The notes under the pieces are model-generated. The model made no database searches and had not been told where the DNA came from. It saw only the letters and a program-made list of their open reading frames with translations. Of a DNA stretch of 64,000 nucleotides, positions 1 to 16,013 are shown piece after piece. The DNA is from Archegozetes longisetosus (Eukaryota; Arthropoda; Arachnida; Sarcoptiformes; Trhypochthoniidae), in assembly GCA_018873245.2 (NCBI GenBank), contig JAEMBT020000006.1, positions 8,143,855 through 8,207,854 on the forward strand, given 5' to 3'. Both the position numbers and the translations under genes were made by a program. The stretch's first letter is position 1. Each line of letters starts with the position of its first letter.

Positions 1-3000
1 TGTTCAAAGTAAAAAGTAATAAAAGGCAATAAAAGTCATATAAATTGTTGAAATAAAAGCCTATATTGGCTTATCCCAAAAGCTGATATTGTTCTAAAAT
101 AGATGTGGATTAAGAACAAACCAATTATTTGAGTATGATCTTTGAATAAATTATAGCAAAACGCTTGGCCCCCTCTGACCTTTAATAACTTTTATACGCC
201 CCAAAAACTTCAGTTTCAACCCACATAAACTGCGCAAAATGAAATACAGTCTTGAGCTCAACTTTAAACTTAAACTCCTATAGCTTTGGCCTTTCAATCC
301 ATCTCATAACTAGAAAGTTATTCTTCAGTCTTCACAGTCACTGTTTTCCCAAAACAAAAGATATTGACACGCATTAGGCATAGAGAAAATTTGACTTTAT
401 ATATGAATATTTTTAGAATAGCAATCACTTCAGACTGTGGTCAATGTTTCCTAAAATATTCTCTTATAGATCATAACGAACTGATGTGTTATGTTCAGTA
501 TTAGTGCCCCATCGGAAAGCAATAAAAGTTATGAACATAATAGGTTTGTTTGGCTTAAGTTTCGATCCAACTGATAACAAATTGTGTTCTTTCTTATTTT
601 CAATTTGGCTCAACTAAAATAATAACATAAGAGTCGGCAATAATTTATTAGCTCTAAAATCTATTTTAGAATTCTCTTGTTTTTCAAGATTAAATTCTAT
701 TGAATCCAACCTCGCATAGTACGCGTATTTTATTAGTTTTGAACAACAAAAATAAGTTAAATCCACACCGGATCCCACAAGTTTGGTAAACTATTCAATT
801 ATTCAGATCTTTTCAATAGATTGATATGACCTTAATTGAAGGTCCGAACGGAGAGTAGAAGCTTATTAATTTTTAGTCAATCTAGTGGTGGATTTGTGCA
901 TCTACTCGCGAACAGTACCACTCACAGTCAGTCAGGATCTAAAGCTTCGATAATGTTATAGTTGAGGTCAATTTCTTTATTTATTACTACAAATCTCCTT
1001 TATTTGTTTACTTTTGGGTTATATGCGCATTTAGTTTGACAGTAAAAATATCCGTAAGCCATGGCTCTCATGTTTTACAGCTTCTCCGAGGGCCATATAA
1101 CTCCACAGATATCAATATTTAAATGAGTTAATTGTCACTTAAAACACTAGTAATTAGAATATGAATCAAATAAGGCATTAGTTATAGGCAGCAATCAATT
1201 TGCTAGTTAAATGGTCACAATAAAGTTTGTGGAGCCAAGCAATACCATGAGATCATGCTGACCAGTCAGTAAGTCTATGATTAATAATCTAACTGCGAGA
1301 GAGTTATTTTCGCAAAAACTAGGCTTTTATTAAGTCTCCACTAAAGTATTGCTGGCGTTAAAGACAAATTATTTCTTATTAGGGTTTACTTATCTGGTGT
1401 AACATATGTCATATAAGTATTAATCATAACTTATGAGTTAAGCAAAAAAATTTTCCAAATTAGTTCATTTTCTATACTCCTTTATCATAGACTATATGCT
1501 TCTTATTCTTTAACTAATCTCTATTATAGTTATTAGTGACAAATCGCAACTTATATTTCAATTTTAGATAAACCAATATTTATGTAAGAAAGAGCTTTGA
1601 AAACGGGTTAAAATTGAATCGATCGTCTCAAACGTTTGGTTAACATAAACCAAACGCCCTATTTTTGTGCATCAAATACTAATTACATGACTTAACTGAT
1701 TATTCAGTTTGCAATAGTGTTTATTTAGAACATTACATTATCGATTGATCTTATAAAATCTCACTCCATTCACAACTCTGTATAACACAAAATAACCCTT
1801 TCAATCGATTTTTTCTCTATTTACATCTCTAACACCCTTTCAATACTTTTTTAATTGAGTTTTTCTTATTTTCTGCTGATAAACTATCTCTTTGTTAACC
1901 ATCTCTTTGTTAACCCTTTCGAAAACGAGACTCTTTTGTAAAAAAAAACGTAATAAATAATTATCTGATATTTTAACAGAATGTTATCAGGAATGAAATT
2001 ATTATTCAGTTTTATAAAAAAAGAAATCATGAAACGCCTTGAGGATAATTGAATTGGTATATGCGATGATTTACTTTACAAAAAGATGTTCAGCTACTTT
2101 TTTGTTTCAGCATTCATTAGCATAAACCCACTTAATTAACTTATTAAACAACATATCGTTAGCTCAGTCCTGCGAAGCCCTATCTCTCATCCAAATAACC
2201 TCTGCCAGCACTTTATTGCACTCAACCAATCCTACACTAAATGTTTGAACCTTCTATTTTACGCTCTACTCCTGCATCTGGTGAATGACCACTTTACTCA
2301 ACTCTTTCCCAAAACACATGAATTTAATAAATCAAATGGAATTCCACTGAGAGCAACTTGTTATGAATTCAAACTAAACACTTTAGAGGGAGGAATCATT
2401 AGAAAGTAAATTAAAATAACAATTTTCATGTATATCATTCATTTGTTAAAGTTGTATATAAATTATAGGATTATTAAGTGTCCCGCTCTCGCATTACGGT
2501 AATTATGAATTTCAATCATACCAAATCCAAAATCTCTTAATATTCAAGTCTCAATGTCTATGGATATCCTGAGCAATTTCTTGCTAAATATATTATTTGT
2601 TCAAATAAACTTAGTTTTCTATGAAAAATGAGCCCAAATCATTAGATCAACTCCAAGATTGTCACTGACTTAGGTGAAACGGATTTAAAATAACTATAAT
2701 CTGAAAGTGTGTTTCTATTAATAGAGAAATATGTGATTAAATAAGAGTGCGACAAACGGTGTAAGTCTAAAAAACAAAACACAGTAAAACGTTTTGCTTC
2801 ATTCACATTAAGAGCATTATTACACGTTCCAAAAGTTAATTAACTGTTAATTTTGCAACATTAAAATGTATTGAAAGTTTTGCCAGGTTTTTATGTTCAG
2901 TTCAAGTTGTCTTTAAAAACGAAAAATCAAAAATCCTATAACCCGAGCTACACTAATTCAATTGTGAACATTTAAACATAAGTTCGTTATCGTAAAGTTT

Positions 3001-4065
3001 GATATAATACTCGAATCAGTTTCTAAAAGATGCTAAGCTTGAAGAGAGCTCATCAGTAACATGATTATCGTTGATCATAATATAAATAATTATCAACCTT
3101 ATCAATCATTTAAATCAGACAAACTTATAGGAAAGTAAATATTTGATACAATTTCACATGTGAGCAAACTTTTATTGATATTTCTCTGGTTTACTTTAAA
3201 TTAGAGAACACTCTTGTCAACAGTCGATCAATTACTGACCTTAATTTATCAATGGTTACAATTAAGTGACTCAACTCGTAATTTATTATGCGCGTCACTG
3301 CAGTTCAGTTCTTATTTAGAACTTTGTTTACGAGACAGTTCTCTGGACTTCAAACGGATATGAAAATACATGAATGATTGAGGTTTTCCGGTAATCTTCG
3401 AACAATCGGTGCAAGTTTGGGATGAGATATGGCTTTTACGAAGTTCACGTAGAAAGCACAACTCTTTTGATAGGCGTTTTGTTTGATAAAAGGCTCATTT
3501 TATGATAATTTGTCAACTTTCAATTGAGTAATCATTTTCAAGAGAGTAGGAATTGATCAGTGTTTGTAAACAGGAGTTAGTTTCGAAGCAAAGCAAAGCA
3601 AATAACCTCAAAATTAAGTAATGATTATAAAAGCAATATTTAATAGTAATCAGCAAAATAAAGTTAAATACGAACAGAAATACATGAAATAAAGCTTAAA
3701 CAATAGGCACATGTTCTGATATGAATACAACTGATTATTAATAATAAAACTGAATATTTATACAATACTATTGTATATATTGCGATACAAATATATTTCA
3801 TAAATAGATATATATATATATAGCCATGTATTCAAGAATAACAGTTAAGGCACTTAATGGCACTTAAAATGAATTTAAATTCAATATATGGAACGATATT
3901 GGAGTCAGTATTGAAGTCAATACTGCTTAACGTTATGGCATTATCATTATTTTGATTGAAGTATTTACACCTAGAAATTCAAACTCAGTAATTGACAAAA
4001 TTGAGAGAACAAACTGTAGTCAGTTTGAAAGCACCGAATCTGCGGCAACTTATAGTAGAAAAGAG
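1..4065. other. Gene-free AT-rich spacer
   Basis: No coding exon, RNA gene or transposon end was recognised on either strand. Only the 15-bp tandem duplication at 1886-1915, a GCAAA pentamer run near 3586-3600 and an AT dinucleotide run near 3808-3822 stand out. The 3' untranslated region of the Ras gene must occupy the part just below 4066, but no clear AATAAA was found near it. Confidence 0.5.
1886..1915. repeat. 15-bp direct tandem duplication
   Basis: ATCTCTTTGTTAACC occurs twice back to back without mismatch. It is small and non-coding. Confidence 0.8.
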
Positions 4066-7247
<3,182 letters not shown>

Positions 7248-10200
7248 CTCTCTTCCACTTTGTCTGATCTTTTATTAGGCTTGAATCAAGATTGATATTA
7301 AAAACACAAAGATATCGATTAATAGGATGAGTGAAATGAGACACAAATTTAAGATGGCTTTAAATGACCATAAATATAATGAATACGAATAATAAACTAA
7401 TGATAAGTAGTATTGAAAGCACTTATATTTCAATTAATGGACGATTAGCTGTGAGTCAATCAAACTTTGATATGTATCACAATTTATATAAACAAATTAT
7501 CATCAAATCAACCAATTATATTATTTCTGGCACTAATTCTCCAAACAACTTATCTATTATTTTTTATTATTTATTTCAATTCATTTATTAATCTATTTAT
7601 TAATCAATTTATTAATGTATTCAATGATGAGATCAGAGAAGTGTTAATCAGTTCTATAACTAACTTAATCTAAATCAAAGCCTTAATATACTTTTTTGAC
7701 AAAAGACATATTTACTTAGTAGAGATGTTCGCCTAAACAGTGTTGCTGTTTATGAATAACGAAACGGAAAACCGGTTTTTTTACTTTCACTTCAATCTAT
7801 TATTTGCAAATGCTTACTATAAGTTGAATCACTCAACTAAGTTCTTATAATTACAGAACAATACTTTTAATAGATATTTTAATCCGTTCATTAGAATTTC
7901 ATTAGGTTATAAATAGCTTATTGATAAGAAACTCAATACAATTATACATGTATATCTGTCATCATAAGTTATGACATAAGTCAACTTGTGACTGATATAC
8001 TAATATACGTAAGTTTCAACAAAATCAGTTTTAATCAGTATTAAGATGTTTAGTGCTCAAGAAATGCAAGGATTAAGTAAAGATGAGGACTTTAATTGCT
8101 TATGAGCAGTGCTAGATTATTTAGAAAGTTTTTGTTATAAATCAACACAATAAACAAAATCTTGTCGGCAAGCGCTGCTGAGCAAAACAGGGATCTGCTA
8201 TTCATACAAATATAGCAAATTTTAATAGGAAATCATCAGATGATTGAGTCGCCAAATCGTATCAGTTTCAGATTCTGATCAGATCAGGCTATTGAGTTAG
8301 TCGTTAGTGTGAATGAGATCAAATTTTATTCTAGACTATTATACGCTAGATCATCTAGTAGAAGCTATAGTTAATAATATGAAAATAAGGTGACGCACGT
8401 CTCGTCTTAACCAACAATCTGATTTTTTCCACACTTTCATATCAAGTCTCCGTCTCGTCTTGTCCATTTCTTCCTGAATTCCTTCAACTTTTTTCTTTTA
8501 GTGGTTAGGCATCAATTAATCGGTCTAATTTTGATTGGTTTAATTGCGTTGCTATCATCAGGAATGCAAATATAGGAAAACTCTACGCTAATGAGTTCAT
8601 TGACTAGGCTTTTGCTTAATTTTTCACGATTTCAAATTCACAAAAATGTGATTTCTAGAGATTGTGTGGACACGATTTATGAGTAAAACACTGCTAAGCA
8701 GATTGAATAATATGAACACTTTATCTCACTTTACTTTGCATTAAAACTAGTTTCAACTTGACGATACCTCTAAGCGCTCTGTGTATTAGCTAAAAATGTG
8801 TAAATTAATTAATTGAAGCCAATTAATCAATTGCAACAGAGCATCTTTTGCTTAGGTTTTGTTAGCAATTAATTCATGATTGGAAAGGGTTCAACTTGAA
8901 AAATTTGACACTAGCATTTGTAAATGAGTGTCAGCGAACTTTAATCCTAACTGAAAACTTATTCAACATTTGTTTGCTTTGCTAATCACAACTGATTTGA
9001 AATACACTTTCAAACTTAAGTTCTAAATTACATAAATTATGATGAGGTCATTTTGAAACATTTGATTGTGTGCGAAATTGACATAATCCGAACTTCATCT
9101 AAAATATATTCCTTGTTGATAGATAGCATTTTGAGGGAACGAAGTTTGATTTTTTCTTGAATTTTGATCCTATGTTTAAAAGAACTGTTCATTGATTACA
9201 ATTTGAATCTTAGTCTACAACGTTGATGCAATCCAGGAATTTAGAGCTCGTATTTGTGAGACTTAACAAATAATTCGATACAATCTATATTGATTTGTCT
9301 AATTTATATCTTGTTGTGTGTCATTTGACACTCTCTTACCGAAACAATACTCAATTTTTTCATCAATCATTTTGCACTAGTCATTACAAACTTTACTTCA
9401 AATGAATTTCAAACCATAGCTATACTTTCAAACTTAAAATAGTGAATTTAAAAGCTCGAAATTGCAATTGAGTGATAGAAAAATATTTGTAATTTTCAAA
9501 GTTTAAGGTGAAACTCATTGAGTTGTCGAGAAAACAGAAATAATTAATAGAAATGATGAACTCGTTTAATACGATTAGTTATGCTCTCTCGTAATTTTAA
9601 TTTTATTTGACATTAAAGTTATCCAAAGGCATTTATTATAGCTCTAGGAAACTTTCTTTTATTAAATTAAGTTTCAACTCTTTCTCAAACACTCTCGAAA
9701 TCACTTTTCTCAAGAATTTTTTGAATTATTCTATAAAGGCTTCATTTAATTGCACTCAAAAGAATGCACATAAAGAGAATCAACGGAATGTCATATCAAT
9801 TAAAATTAATCTTTTGTTGAATATTGTTTTCAGCGAAAATCATCCAAAAAGATATCTACAGAAATAAATGAGTACTTAAATGAATGGCATTTAACGATAA
9901 GGAAGTTTAGCACGGAACAGAATTTCCCGAACAAGAATAGTGTTATTTAAAAGTTGAGAAAAATTGATTTCCATTCATTCAAAAAATCTGTATTTTTAAC
10001 AGTAAAACCTGTTTAACTTTGACATGTACTTAAGAGGCTCTTAAAAAACAATATAATAATTAAATAGGAAAACATGGATTAATTGTTATTGATTTTCAAA
10101 AACTCTTAACTACATGAGAAAGTTGAACAAGTTTTATTGTATTTTATTTTTGTAGCTCCAGCTTTAAAAACGCATATATTAATAACATATTAGACTTGAA

Positions 10201-11071
10201 GTTCTTTTGGAATGAACTGATTGTTTATGCATCACTTATAACGACTAATTTAGTTTATCAAATTAAACAAGAGTTCCAAAAAGTTGAGAATTCAAATTGG
10301 TTATCTGGTTGGCTTATGAATTTGATTGAAACTTTCTTGATTCAGATTTTTGAACCTTAAAGCTGTTGGAGTGAATATTTAATGATAAGAGAAGAAAAGT
10401 GAAATTTCTAAACTAGCATCTACTTTAGCTTTGATCATCTGTGTAAATTATAGAATCTGATTAATATGACTGGATTCAATAAATAAATATTTATGAGCAT
10501 AAAGTATAATCAAGTTTTCTCTCAACATCTTATACGATTGCTGTCAGAATTTTAAAATTTTATTTCGATAGAATAATAGTGTTGAAAGTTTTCGAGTCCA
10601 TAATCAGAAGGAATTCTGAGGAGAATTTTAAATAGCTTCTTTATTTCAAAACAAAGTGTTCAGTTTCATCTAAAATTGTTTCATTTGAAAGGTTACCTCC
10701 TTTCTGTTTCCAATCTGGATATAGAGGACAAATATCAAATACTTTTAGAATTTATTCATATAAAGCCATGGATTCATCAGTCATTCTTTACACATGAGAT
10801 TAGAAGAAACTTCATGGAAATGAACAAGCATTAGAAAAAGGCACTATTCCAAATCTAAATTCTATCAACGAGATATTTCTAATTCTGAATTCAAATAACA
10901 AACCCTAATCGAGGCATCTAATCAATCAAAAGATTACTAACGCTAATGATTACTTTTTTAATAAATATTTGATTACTATAATAAGTGATAAATAGATAAA
11001 AATAAAAACTGTAATGATTAAAACGTAATGAGAGTTATCAGTATAATGTGTTAATTTGAGTAAAATCCTTA

Positions 11072-11244
11072 TACACTTATACCTCGATATAGTAAATGAC
11101 TGGAGACAGATAATTAACATTGCTTATAACGAGATTTCACTATGAACAGGTTATTTAGCATTAGTTCATGTGTATCCACAACAGACTATTGCTTTAGTAT
11201 AACGAGGATTCGTTATAAGGTACACTACATCGAGGTACTACTGT
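11072..11244. mobile_element. Short MITE with pogo/Tigger-like ends
   Basis: Imperfect terminal inverted repeats are seen: the left end carries ACCTCGATATAGT and the right end, reverse-complemented, carries ACCTCGATGTAGTG. Inside, TTATAACGAG and its relatives appear in both orientations. TATAACGA-rich ends following ACCTCG are characteristic of pogo/Tigger-like Tc1/mariner relatives. At about 170 bp it has no coding capacity. Exact ends and target-site duplication are uncertain. Confidence 0.6.
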
Positions 11245-11620
11245 GAATGAAAAATAATGTCGCATCAACTCCTAATGATTTTTGGATGAAAGCTGTGTCA
11301 AACGTTTTTTCTTTATTTGGGCCCAAAAGGCCAGAACATAAAGTTTTGTACTACTCAATTCTCATATAAATTCAGCACATGTGGTCACGCATTTTGCTAA
11401 TGGCTATACGAATTTAGCCGTCAAAATCCAATAAAAATAATTAATAGGCTATCTGTCGAAGGTTACATTTACTATATTATGTGAAGTGCTTCTCCTTGAA
11501 AGGATTCGAACATTTTTGAAAGTAAGACACATTATACTGTTAGTTTAAAACAGAAGTTGGTTCTTTTCAAGATGTAGTTAGAAATGTGTTATAAAAACTA
11601 ACGTATTAAATTGTTAATAT

Positions 11621-11639
11621 GTTAATTAGTTTAATTAAC
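11621..11639. repeat. AT-rich 8-bp-arm palindrome
   Basis: GTTAATTA, then GTT, then TAATTAAC: a perfect inverted repeat inside a stretch with several further TTAAT/ATTAA repeats (11600-11690). This could be chance in such AT-rich DNA. Confidence 0.4.
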
Positions 11640-12819
11640 TAGCAAATTTAATATATTAATTGTTAAACTAGCATGTCAAATTGTCAAATTTCAACTCATT
11701 GTCAATGTGCTTGATTTTTGAATTTTGAAAAATTCGAACGTTTAAAAGTATAACATGTAGATAAAATCTGAATTGTTAATATATCCTTTCATCAAAAATA
11801 TCAACGAAGATGTAACCATAATGAGCGAAATTGGTTTCTGAGAACTGCTTCAAATTAATCTTTTCTGAAGAATTATTGAAATCAATTCTTAGGGCTATAG
11901 TATTTTATGAAGATATAAGATCTCTCATAATTATATCTGAATAAGAAAGAATTTGACCTGTTTTCGATTAAGAAAAATGGTTGCTATTAATCTTTTTGAT
12001 TGTTTATTTCAAGAAAATAGGTCTATAGGCAACTGAATCGCAGAAATAATCTTCCGAGAAATCAAAATTAAAAACTAAAGGGGTGTAAGAAGAGAATCTT
12101 AAATTAAAAGTTCTGTTTTCTATTAACTCGTTTGTATTCTCCGAAGTGCGCCATAACTTCAGGACTGCTGTCAAAATGATAGTAAACTAATAAAACTACT
12201 CTGATATCTTGATTGAACTTGGAATTTAATGTGCTGTTAAAAAGTATGATTTTGTGGTTAACGTTGAGAATCATATATTTAATAGGAATACAATTGAATA
12301 AATCATTGAATGACTGCAGTCCATAAAGATATATAATATATACTGCGATCGTTAAAGTTATAGATGTGGTTTTGTTTACTTTTAAATGAGATTTGCCTGA
12401 AAGTTAACCACAAATATTGCTATTTCTGTCACTGTTTACTCTGATTGCCTAATTCTAAATTTTATTATGTAACAAAACAGTCTTTCATATGAGTAATCCT
12501 TTTTAATTATTCAAACAAAACAAACTTCGAGAAAGGTCTGGCCTGAAGTATTTATGCCTTCAATGGGTTGCTGGTATAATGAGATGCGCTAAATATCCCA
12601 TTCTATATTAAACAGGTTTAACGTTAAACACTTACGAGTCAGTAATGAGTAAGTTGTCATCAGTTCAATAAATAATGGTCTCTCATTAACGTATAAATAA
12701 ATAGAATAAATTTGCTGACTTTGCTTTGTTCGCAATCTCGATAAATATAATCAGATAATTAAGAGAACATTTCGATTCAGACAAATTCTTTAATTAACAC
12801 GAATGGACAAAGTTTGTTA

Positions 12820-12995
12820 TACAGTCTGACCCGATCATAGACAACTCATTAGTGCACAGAAAATAAATAGTCTAGCCAGAGTTGTCTATGTACAAACTCT
12901 CTAACTTGTAATTGGGTTGGTCGGTACTTTAGATATCACTTGCTAACAACTGTGTTCACCTATAGCTGAGTTGCCAGTAACCAGATCAGACTGTA
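12820..12995. mobile_element. 176-bp Tc1/mariner-type MITE, copy 1
   Basis: Flanked by TA on both sides, with terminal inverted repeats CAGTCTGACCCGATCATAG on the left and, reverse-complemented, CAGTCTGATCTGGTTACTGG on the right. Both arms continue into a shared CAACTCA. A second, diverged copy lies at 62017-62194. A TA target duplication plus CAG-starting ends points to the Tc1/mariner superfamily. It is non-coding, so any movement would need a transposase supplied from elsewhere. Confidence 0.75.
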
Positions 12996-15900
12996 TCGAG
13001 TATCATTATTTGACTGCCGAAATCATTGTTAACTGTAACGTTTTGTAAAATTGCATAATGCTTTTCTGAATATGATAATCAATTTTGACTTGAATAAATT
13101 TTTACGTTGATTAAGCAGAAAGCCATTTGGTGACATATGAAATACAAATTAGTACTAAAAATAAATGAAAGATTTCTTAATTGAATTAGGTGTTCTCATA
13201 AAAATTGATCTCCAAAGGTCTCTACTTGTTTGGCATTTGAAGAGATAAAAAATAAAGTGCTGAACAACCAATGTAGATTCTAAATTCGTATTGTTGGCAT
13301 TCTTATAAGAACCTATAATAAATCAAACCTTGGATTAATGAAATTCCACTTTCGGTCGTCTAACTAAACAGCAATTCAGTTTCGATTGCATTTTTTTGAA
13401 GCTTTTCCAACTTAAGGGCGATTTTTCTGAGTAAATTCATTGTTTGCATTCCATGTAAACTAATTTATTCTTCGCTTAATCAGCCAATAGCTAGTATTAA
13501 ATTAAGTATTCAATTAGATAAAGCTTAGTTCTTAAATTTGGATAATTTATTTCAACTAAATCTACTATAAATTATGTTTTGATGTTTTGTAATGTTATTT
13601 AATTTTGATGATCATAGATCTGTAAACTTGTATTTTGTTTCACTTACTTTAATAACTGGTCAATTAGAATATAAATGTATCGTAGTTTTGTATCTTATCG
13701 TTTCTCATTAATAAGAGAACAGCTTACTAGAGAAACAGTTTAACAGAAGAATTGATTTTTGATGTATGAGCAAAGTGATGGCTTAATACGCGACTTACGA
13801 CATTCATCTGCATCATTCTCGTAGAGTTAATCTTGGGTTCCGAAGTCTTCAATATCGTACATAATCAACTTCTTATAATTAACAATAGTAACAATAGTTG
13901 TTTTGCAAATGTCTCGGAGAGCTACTGATTACGAGACAATCGAAAAACAGATATGCATTTATATAGTGCTAAATATAATGTCGATGTGTTTCTTTGTTTG
14001 ATTTTCGATCGCAAACGAAATGAGATCTACTGCGTTGTGACTTATTCTAGTCTTGAGAATTCCGTCTCTCACTATTCAAATGCATTGAATGGAAAGAAGA
14101 AAGCTGGAGTTAAGGGAAGCTAAGTGTGAGTGTTATTGATTATAGCTCATTCACAATAATAGAATCATTCTCTGCTTAAATAAAACATTATCTCTATATT
14201 TTCGACCCAAAGCTCCAACCTTAAATTGAGATACTTTTCGCAATTATGGGCTAATTTCTTCGTGTCATTAAACAACTCTGTGTGAAATTAGGAAAGTTTC
14301 CACGAGTAAATGATCTTCGGAATTTAGAATTTGTTTGGAAGATTTAAGGTTAGGTTAGCTTTTGGCTAAAATAACTGTTACCACAGTGAAACCTTTGATT
14401 TATTGGGTGCTGACTTGTGAGTAGTTGAAAGACACTTTCTATTATAAGTATTGAATTGTCAATTTTATAACAATAAAAATTCTATTTTGAGTCTTTTTCG
14501 ATTTTACAGCCACTCAACTTGTTATGAAAGTGATTTGAATTATTTGTGTAAAGGCTTGCGTCAGATATGTAACCATGAGAGAGAACTGACAATAAAATAT
14601 GTTCGAGCTTGTAGAGTAGAATATAGTTTATTGTTTATTTTTATCCGTACTTTTAATTTGGATTTGTAAATATTGTCTCAAATTCATCTTCAAATTCCTT
14701 AATATCTCATGTTATTAAAGTTTGACAAAATTACATTCAACTCCAGTCTGTTTATAAAATATCATTTTTAGTCAAAAGAGAAAAAGTTATTTATCCTCTT
14801 AATGTGAGCTACACTCAAAAACTTAATAGTACTCAATAGCAACAAGAAAAAGCTCGTCGCCATGCCAACCTCTCAGTGTTAAGCATTACTTTGTCCGTAA
14901 ATCTGATTTGCAATTTGTTTGTTTTACCATATTAAACATTACATAAGCTTCTTAATATCCCCTATATTAATGAAGTGCCCGTGGTCTAATGAAAGTATGC
15001 CATCACTTCTTGTTGCTGTTAGTGATCATTAAATTTGTGAGTATACATGATAGCTTATTTGAAAACAATTTGATATAAGTCACTATTTGTGGTCTAAACT
15101 TACACTATATTCTCACTTTTTAAATTTGGTCAATAAATTTGCTGAAAATATGTAATCATAGGTTGGTACTTTTAACAGAAAAATTCTTTATTCCAAACTG
15201 TGTTTCAATTTCTAAAATTCGTGACTTTTGCCCATAATTAGCTAAAGATATTAGACACTACATGATAGCATTTTATATAAAAATGATTTTTTAAAATTTT
15301 GATAAATAAACATTTGTTGAACCTTTTCGACAATGGCTTAACAACAAAAACAAGTAAAATATATTGTTTTATCAAGTTTAGAAAAGACGACACACTATTT
15401 ATAACGATTAATATATCTTTCAAATATCTAAACGAAAATTAAGCAACAACTTCAGAATTGATAAAGAGGTGTAGAATGAATTGATAATAAGAATATTATG
15501 AGGAGAGGATGTGAATGAGTGAGAGGAAGAATGTATTGAGAAGGTTTGCATTGAGTAGAAGTGGGTGTATTTGATGCGGGAGTGTGAGCGACATAGCGTA
15601 TAATAATCGTATTAATTTAACTACATTTTATACACATAATAAAAACTTATACATCGAAACAATTGCGCGTGTAGTGAGGTATTTCATATACAAAATATGA
15701 TTAAATTGACAAAATTAATCAATTTAGAGATAAGCCTCTATTCCCTGTAATTCGATAGAATAAAATAAAAGTATTAACAAATAGCTAATTGTTTGAGTGA
15801 GCTTTGGTCGTCAGTACTATTTATAAGAAGAAAATGTTCAGTTTGGCACTCATTTCTTTATCGGTAACAATAAATTCGATACTTAATGCTTGACATCCCC

Positions 15901-16005
15901 TACATAACGATTTTTAGCTCAAGCCTTTTGCGGCTAACCAGTGGACGGATGACTGTTTAGAACGCGTAAACAGTTATTAGCGAAGGTATTGAGATTGGGA
16001 TCGAT

Positions 16006-16011
16006 TTTATT
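16006..16011 (-). promoter_or_regulatory. Candidate AATAAA poly(A) signal of the receptor gene
   Basis: On the minus strand the receptor's TGA stop (16014-16016) is followed after only two bases by AATAAA. If it is used, cleavage would fall roughly 10-30 nt further on and the 3' UTR would be extremely short. The hexamer is expected by chance fairly often in AT-rich DNA, so its use is an inference. Confidence 0.35.
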
Positions 16012-16013
16012 GT

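Larger units (their letters stand above)
7248..16013. other. Intergenic region between the Ras gene and the receptor gene
   Basis: This holds the 5' side of the Ras gene (untranslated exon and promoter not resolvable) and the 3' side of the receptor. Two MITEs (11072-11244, 12820-12995) and an AT palindrome are the only supported features. Short open frames here are AT-biased and lack splice-site or motif support. Confidence 0.5.

Noticed and set aside
3160-3180. GTGAGCAAAC resembling the miR-87 seed
   Set aside because: Similarity stops after the seed and there is no stem-loop around it.
9040-9064. Bantam-microRNA-like string GAGGTCATTTTGAAA
   Set aside because: The seed has a mismatch and no hairpin partner is visible in the flanks.
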